A stretch of DNA of 64,000 nucleotides from Methylobacterium sp. FF17 (GTDB lineage Bacteria > Pseudomonadota > Alphaproteobacteria > Rhizobiales > Beijerinckiaceae): contig NZ_CP107532.1 of NCBI RefSeq assembly GCF_025813715.1, forward strand, positions 4,790,001-4,854,000, given 5' to 3'. Shown here one piece after another: positions 60,101-64,000 of this stretch; within the stretch, counting starts at the first letter, position 1, and every line of letters starts with the position of its first letter. A program made the position numbers and the translations under genes. The notes beneath the pieces are model-generated. The model did not search any database, had not been told where the DNA came from, and saw only the letters and a list, made by a program, of their open reading frames with translations.

Positions 60101-60613
60101 AAGGCGGCCGAGGCCGAGCTGCAGGCGCAGGGGCGGCACTGGGCGGTGCTGAAGCTCGCGGGCCTGATGCTCGGCACCGCCATCGGCCGCCACCGGGCCG
60201 GCCAGCAGGACCCCCTGCTGACCCGCTCCGGCGCCCTGTTCGGGGCCCTGACCGGGGGCGCCTTCGCGGGCCTCGCCCAGGATTACGACGCCGCCGACAC
60301 CCCCCGCCTCGCCGGCCGCCGCGCCGGGGGCGAGCTCGTGCCCGTGGAGGGCCTGAGCGAGGGCACCCGCGACCAGCTCTACCTCGCCCTGCGGCTGGCC
60401 TACCTGGAGGATTACGCCACCCGCTCCGAGCCCGCTCCCTTCGTGGGCGACGACCTCTTCCTCACCTTCGACGACGCCCGCACCGCCCACGGCCTCGAAG
60501 CCCTGGCGGCGGTGGGCGACACGATCCAGCCCATCCTGTTCACCCACCACCGCCACGTGGCGGAGCTGGCCCGGGACCGGCTCGGGGATGCGGTGGACGT
60601 GCTCGACCTGTGA
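57167..60613 (+). CDS. YhaN/SbcC-like SMC-type ATPase
   Basis: 1148 aa. Walker A GPNEAGKSS (32-40) lies in a typical SMC/Rad50 N-terminal half (LLSLDLERYGPFTGRTVRFR, FGIETRTRYDFLHDMPQMRI). Very long Ala/Arg/Glu-rich coiled-coil regions fill the middle. The C-terminal half has the ABC signature LSEGTRDQLYLALRLAYLED (about 1062) and the Walker B region (FLTFDDARTAHGLEALA), with the histidine of TIQPILFTHH as the switch. It pairs with the YhaO-type nuclease upstream. Extremely high GC produces long antisense frames over it, which are not genes. Confidence 0.92.
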   Translation: MRLLSLDLERYGPFTGRTVRFREGARLHVVLGPNEAGKSSALSAVTDLLFGIETRTRYDFLHDMPQMRIGAEIRAADGRRLAFRRRKGTRNTLVDAADGALPEDALAPFLGGLSRDVFCRAFGLDARSLRAGAAEMMDAEGEVGASLFAAASGLRGYSGLQAELEAEAAEVFTPRASQKRTFYQALGRYEEARKAIRAGELRAGDWRDLNGEIEAAGAQLAEIKAARGRIAAEQARLARLRRVGPLLQAIDGMAQRAGAEPDLVAVPDAWIDRLGAGLAALRATGEAAARTGAAAREAALALEGVPVDEGVLARADEILEAFRGIDRFDKGGIDLPRIRGEADGFGRELAHLAARIGLPDAEMLRARQPSDAARTRIEGLIRAGREDAATLGRLSQDRDARRAEQERLAAAMAGAGGLADPAPLRADLKAFATLRRDLDRREDLDASVTREARSIAAQAARLSPPVPDLAAYAAGRPPSAEAVARFRRDLDAEARERDRAADRRAAAGAAVAQRRARLRAREGGRPIPSPADLRALRAARDALLAALPGGAPDAFARFGAALAAADRAADDLVSDAARVAEQAADARSLEAEEAEAAAAAEALAACEARLAEGATAWREAWAPCGIVPAAPVEMAAWLGEVETLLDDAQALETTRLEEARTAARVEACRAPLADLSRRAGLPELAGLDVGRMLARVEDRVAELALRWEAVRDAKTRAASAAEQIARTEAALAEARARAASWREGWGPALAGLGLPPEAGPDEAEAALAAWRAVPAALAERDNRLGRVNGIVRDLETYRDAVARLIGAVAPDLAGLPPTAAMKAVHTRLQNALKGESRRAELARQRAAAEAAGAAAARAAQAARADLAALLAEGPALPPDTDPEALHARLTARRAWEAELAERRAELARAGDGLPEAALRADLAALSGDDIEAQLANLAAEADDLDRSGQRAFADRDRHERRRAELEGGIGAELALAQRKAAEAELQAQGRHWAVLKLAGLMLGTAIGRHRAGQQDPLLTRSGALFGALTGGAFAGLAQDYDAADTPRLAGRRAGGELVPVEGLSEGTRDQLYLALRLAYLEDYATRSEPAPFVGDDLFLTFDDARTAHGLEALAAVGDTIQPILFTHHRHVAELARDRLGDAVDVLDL

Positions 60614-60706
60614 GGGGCGGGGCGGATCGCGGCCCGGAACCGGCCGCCGGGGAGCGGACCGTGTCGATCCGGGCGACGTCCCTCCCGCAGGGGCTCCCGC
60701 AGCCCC

Positions 60707-61825
60707 TCAGGTCACCCGCCAGCCCCGGTAGCCGACGAGCGGCGCGGCCCGCACGGTCCCGGCCTCGGCGGCGTCGCGCAGCCGGCTCCACCAGTGCAGC
60801 GGAATGCGGAAGTCGTGATGGGCGAGGGTGCGGTCGACGAGGCAGGCGACCTGCGCCTCGGTCTCCGGGGTGAGCGGCCGGCCGGCGAGCTCGTTCGGGG
60901 GCCGCGGATCGGCATCCCGCACCACCGACGCCCAGGGCGCCCCCCAGACCCAGCGGGCGAAGCGGTCGTTCGCGGGTCCGAAATGGGCGTCGATGCGCGC
61001 GAGCACGGCCGGATCGTCGCCCCGGAACGGCGTGGCGTCCCAGCCCCGGACCCAGGCCTCGCCGTCGATGAACCGGCCGATCTGGCGGGGATGGACCTGG
61101 GCCTGCCGGTGGACTCCGAGGCGGCGGAGGCGGCGGCTCGCCTCGACCGCGAGGGGACCGGGCGAGCGGTTCTCGACGCGGTCGCGCTCGTCGGCCCCGA
61201 TCAGGTGGCCGATCCGCCCGGTGAGATCGGTCGCCGCGACGAAGCGCTCCACCAGGGAGCCCGCCGCGCGCCGGTCCCGCAGCGGAAGGGCCCGGATGCG
61301 GCCGTCGGCGGCCGCGATCCAGGGTTCGACCAGGGCGCGATAGTCGAAGCGGGCGGAGCGCCAGGATTGCCGCGCGAAGGCGCGGAACGGGCGCAGCTCG
61401 CGGATCATCTGGGCCCGGTGGCTGTAGAGGGAGTTGAGGTGCTCGGAGGGCGCCTTCACCACGACGGCGACCTCCATGGCGAAGCCGTGTCGGCTCAGGA
61501 TCGCGCGCAACTGCTCCGGTACGCCGAAGCGCCGCTGCTGCTGGGCGAAATCCTCGTAGGACAGGATGACCGTGTCGGCCTGCGTCCCGGCGAGGGTGCG
61601 CGCGAGGGACTCGAGGCATTCCGCACGCTCGCGGGCGGGGCGGCGCCCGTCCAGGGTCTCGCCGAAAGCCTGGTGATTCGGATCGTCCCAGGTCACCGAG
61701 CGCGGCTTGATCTCCGGGTAGAGCACGCCGTGGCGGACGAGTTCGGGCCGCAGGTGGGTCAGGACGGTCTGCAGCGACGTCGAGCCGGTGCGCGGCATGC
61801 CGATATGGACGAGACAGCGTCGCAT
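60707..61825 (-). CDS. Sulfotransferase family protein
   Basis: 372 aa. The 5'-phosphosulfate-binding loop is HIGMPRTGSTSLQTVLTHLR (about 7-26). Further on come VILSYEDFAQQQ and VVVKAPSEHLNSLYSHRAQM, the latter resembling the 3'-phosphate-binding region. It transfers sulfate from PAPS to an unknown acceptor, perhaps a carbohydrate or lipid. No signal peptide. The CysC gene upstream ends 6 nt before its start, so PAPS synthesis and use are co-transcribed. Confidence 0.85.
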   Translation of the reverse strand: MRRCLVHIGMPRTGSTSLQTVLTHLRPELVRHGVLYPEIKPRSVTWDDPNHQAFGETLDGRRPARERAECLESLARTLAGTQADTVILSYEDFAQQQRRFGVPEQLRAILSRHGFAMEVAVVVKAPSEHLNSLYSHRAQMIRELRPFRAFARQSWRSARFDYRALVEPWIAAADGRIRALPLRDRRAAGSLVERFVAATDLTGRIGHLIGADERDRVENRSPGPLAVEASRRLRRLGVHRQAQVHPRQIGRFIDGEAWVRGWDATPFRGDDPAVLARIDAHFGPANDRFARWVWGAPWASVVRDADPRPPNELAGRPLTPETEAQVACLVDRTLAHHDFRIPLHWWSRLRDAAEAGTVRAAPLVGYRGWRVT

Positions 61826-61831
61826 CGCCGG

Positions 61832-62497
61832 TCAGACCGCGGCCGGGGCCAGGATACCGGGGCGCGTGCCCGCGACGGGCGCCCGCCGCGCCGCCGCACC
61901 CCCGGGCCAGGCGCTGAGCCCCAGCAGCACGTCGACCAGCGGGCGCGCCGATTCCGCGATGCTGCGGTTCTCGGTGACGATGGTCAGGTCCGGGTTGCCC
62001 GGCGGCTCATAGGGCGCGGAGATCCCGGTGAAGTCGGGGATCTGACCCGTGCGGGCGCGCCGGTACAGGCCCTTCGGGTCGCGGGTCTCGCAGACCGGCA
62101 GGGGCGTACTCACGAAGACGTCCATGAAGGGGAGGTCCCCGGCGATGCGGCGGGCATTCGCGCGCTCGGCGCGCAGGGGCGAGATCAGCGAGACGAGGAC
62201 GATCAGCCCGGCCTCGGCCATCAGGGCCGCCGCCTCGGCGGCCCGCCGCACGTTCTCGTCGCGATCCTTCGGGCTGAAGCCCAGGTCGCGGTTGAGCCCA
62301 TTGCGCAGGGTGTCGCCATCGAGGACCACGGTGTGACGCCCGCGGGCGGTGAGGGTCCGGTCGACCGCATCGGCGATGCTCGATTTCCCCGATCCCGACA
62401 GACCCGTGAACCAGGCTATGACCGGCCGTTGCCGAAGCTGAATCCAGCGGGATTCGCGCGGCTGAAGGATGTGCGGCGTCAGGTTATTCGATGTCAT
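61832..62497 (-). CDS. cysC: Adenylyl-sulfate (APS) kinase
   Basis: 221 aa from the ATG at 62497. Walker A is GLSGSGKSSI (32-41). VVLDGDTLRNGLNRDLGFSP and KDRDENVRRAAEAAALMAEA are the APS-binding segments, followed by VSLISPLRAERANARRI and ETRDPKGLYRRARTGQIPDF. It phosphorylates APS to PAPS in the cytoplasm. The partner ATP sulfurylase is absent, so APS must come from elsewhere. Together with the sulfotransferase it forms a dedicated PAPS-using unit. The last 30 residues are Ala/Pro-rich and extend past the usual end. Confidence 0.93.
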   Translation of the reverse strand: MTSNNLTPHILQPRESRWIQLRQRPVIAWFTGLSGSGKSSIADAVDRTLTARGRHTVVLDGDTLRNGLNRDLGFSPKDRDENVRRAAEAAALMAEAGLIVLVSLISPLRAERANARRIAGDLPFMDVFVSTPLPVCETRDPKGLYRRARTGQIPDFTGISAPYEPPGNPDLTIVTENRSIAESARPLVDVLLGLSAWPGGAAARRAPVAGTRPGILAPAAV

Positions 62498-62683
62498 CAA
62501 TTTAACCCAGCGTATCACTGTCGACAGGTTATCGCGGCGCGTTCGAGAAATTCAACGATTTCACGGTTTCTGGATTTTTCTGGCCTCTGGTTACGTCAGA
62601 AGACAGTATTCGTTCTTTCCGATCCGCGCACGTGTTCGCGTTCGACCGGAGGATCGTTGACACCTCCTTTATGTGGGAAATTA

Positions 62684-63799
62684 TCACACGTCAATCGTGC
62701 GGGTGGCTTTCGGAGGCTGGACTTCCCTCCGTCCAGGCGCGGCGGCGGGCCGTCGCCAGATCGCCCGGCCCAGCAGCAGCCCGAGCCGCCGGCAGAACAG
62801 CGCCACGCCGAGGCACCACATCACCCCTGCCAGCAGGGCGCTCGCCAGCTTCACGAGGCCGCTGACGAGGGCCAGGGCCCCGCGTCCGAGGAGTGCGAGG
62901 GTGGCGCGGGTGCGGGGGCCGAGGCGCTCGGCGAGGCGGACGGCGCGGGTGACGTCGGCCGGGTCGCGGGCGAGACCGAGCACCTGCATCACCCCGCGCT
63001 GGCCGGTGCGGCGGCCGAGCGCCACGGAATCGGCGGCCAGCCCGGTCAGGCGTGCCACCGCGCCGGGGCGCACCGCGAGGCCCGCGGCGGCGCGGGCGCC
63101 GGCGAGATCCAGGCGGGCGGAGGCCGTGACGGCGCGGGCCAGGGCCTCGCGGTCGAGGCCGGTGCGCAGGGTGCGGCCGAGGCTCACGGTCAGGGCGGGC
63201 GAGAGCCGGCCCCCGCGCCGGGCCGCCTTCAGCACGGTCATGCCGGCGCGCGCGCCCGCGCCCGCGCCCCCCGCCCAGGTGGCGGCGGTCAGCGGCAGGC
63301 CCACCAGCGCCATGCCGAGCACGAGGGCATCGTAGGGTTCGTTCCGGGCGTAGCGCCCGCCCTCGCGGAGAAGGTCGCGCACGTCCCCGATCCCCGTGAC
63401 GTCGGCGGCGAGCGACCCGGCGAGGCCGGCCGTCCCCTCCGCCTCGCCCGAGACGGCGCCGTGCGCGAAGTCCCGTGCGGCGCGCGAGACCCGGTTTCCG
63501 GCAAGGGCCTCGACCCGGGCGCGGCGTGCCGGATCGATGGCGATGCCACGCGCCTCGGCCAGCGCCAGGAAACTCTGGGCCAGGTCCTCGTCCTCGGCCG
63601 CGAGGGCGGCGTCGAGCCCCGCGCTCAGACTCTCCGGCGTGGCCGCGCGCTCCAGGCGGATCTCGGCGAGCGTTCCGGGATCGTCGGCCGCGCCGAGGAG
63701 CCGGCCCGCCAGGATCGCCGGCGCGACGACGGGGGCGGCCGCCACCGCCAGGGTCGCGCCACCCGCGAGCAGGCCGATCCAGGCCACCAGACCGCGCAT
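62684..63799 (-). CDS. Hypothetical membrane protein
   Basis: 371 aa from the ATG at 63799, with GGAGGG 9 nt upstream. A first hydrophobic segment (LVAWIGLLAGGATLAVAAAP) acts as signal or anchor. Further hydrophobic stretches lie near residue 165 (ALVLGMALVGLPLTAATWAG) and at 320-350 (ALALVSGLVKLASALLAGVM). Between them the protein is Ala/Arg-rich and helical. No family recognised. It follows the gene at the window edge by 53 nt and is probably co-transcribed with it. Confidence 0.7.
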   Translation of the reverse strand: MRGLVAWIGLLAGGATLAVAAAPVVAPAILAGRLLGAADDPGTLAEIRLERAATPESLSAGLDAALAAEDEDLAQSFLALAEARGIAIDPARRARVEALAGNRVSRAARDFAHGAVSGEAEGTAGLAGSLAADVTGIGDVRDLLREGGRYARNEPYDALVLGMALVGLPLTAATWAGGAGAGARAGMTVLKAARRGGRLSPALTVSLGRTLRTGLDREALARAVTASARLDLAGARAAAGLAVRPGAVARLTGLAADSVALGRRTGQRGVMQVLGLARDPADVTRAVRLAERLGPRTRATLALLGRGALALVSGLVKLASALLAGVMWCLGVALFCRRLGLLLGRAIWRRPAAAPGRREVQPPKATRTIDV

Positions 63800-63852
63800 G
63801 CGCCCCACCCTCCGGGTTCTCGCGACGACGGGATGCGGCCCGCGCGTCCGGC

Positions 63853-64000
63853 TCAACGTTCCGGTCCACCGTAGCGCTGATGCAGGCGGCCGGCGAAGCG
63901 GTCGGCGAACTTCGCCGTCGCCACCGGCAGGGTGCGGCCGCGCAGCTGCGCCAGGATCAGCGCCATCGGGTCCAGATCGCGGGGGTCGATGGGGCGGGAG
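63853..64000 (-). CDS. 3' end of an unknown protein (partial)
   Basis: 48 codons and the stop of a leftward gene that enters from beyond the window. The tail reads DPRDLDPMALILAQLRGRTL then TAKFADRFAGRLHQRYGGPE. No family can be named from this piece. Confidence 0.6.
   Translation of the reverse strand, partial: SRPIDPRDLDPMALILAQLRGRTLPVATAKFADRFAGRLHQRYGGPER

Noticed and set aside
56927..60556. 1209-codon open frame on the minus strand
   Set aside because: It is antisense to the YhaO/YhaN genes; it is low complexity, Gly/Arg-rich, and arises from the very high GC. The plus-strand products have full motif sets.

Overview
The window looks like chromosome of a high-GC alphaproteobacterium of the Hyphomicrobiales, most like Methylobacterium or Methylorubrum. 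The evidence is roughly 70% GC outside the mobile regions, an alphaproteobacterial cellulose operon carrying bcsN and bcsS, a PAS-PAS-HTH regulator, and several sulfonate/sulfone utilisation genes. This assignment is inference from gene content; no rRNA or marker gene is present.

0.1-10.3 kb: one leftward cellulose operon, bcsS-bcsA-bcsB-bcsZ-TPR protein-bcsN, with ATGA-type overlaps and a perfect 12-bp hairpin after bcsN. The PilZ site of BcsA has lost its c-di-GMP signature residues. 10.7-12.2 kb: a membrane sensor with a PAS-like end and no output domain.

12.4-17.1 kb: an accessory patch between an internally deleted IS5-family element and an intact IS110-family element. It holds orphan immunity-type genes (CdiI-like, SUKH-like, possible DUF2004-like) and gene fragments, with no toxin gene.

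17.5-38.7 kb: a 21.1-kb prophage or satellite-like element integrated in tRNA-Ser(UGA), with 49-bp att cores at 17533-17581 and 38626-38674. The intact tRNA lies at the left end, so its 5' half and upstream region now come from the element. Recognisable modules are integrase with a ribbon-helix-helix partner, excisionase, a DnaB/DUF1376 replication block, a tail chaperone and tape measure protein, and many small unknown genes. Portal, capsid and large terminase are absent. Downstream of the tape measure gene sits an AT-rich overlapping pair, a SAMHD1-like HD phosphohydrolase and a nucleotidyltransferase, which is the best candidate here for an undescribed defence system. A degenerate copy of a related integrase 3' end lies just outside attR.

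38.8-46.8 kb: a frameshifted globin pseudogene, then a sulfonate/sulfone cluster: two SsuA-like binding proteins, two complete and one N-terminally truncated luciferase-like monooxygenases, and a DszC/acyl-CoA-dehydrogenase-like oxidase. No SsuB or SsuC is present. 46.9-53.1 kb: a type IA topoisomerase, a small membrane protein, a LysR regulator divergent from a YeiH-type putative sulfate exporter, and arginase. 53.2-55.6 kb: a GAF-GGDEF-PilZ protein and a PAS-PAS-HTH regulator. 55.8-60.6 kb: a YhaO/YhaN-type (SbcCD-like) nuclease/ATPase pair. 60.7-62.5 kb: a sulfotransferase and a CysC APS kinase, a PAPS-making and PAPS-using pair. The window ends with a membrane protein and the 3' end of an unknown gene.
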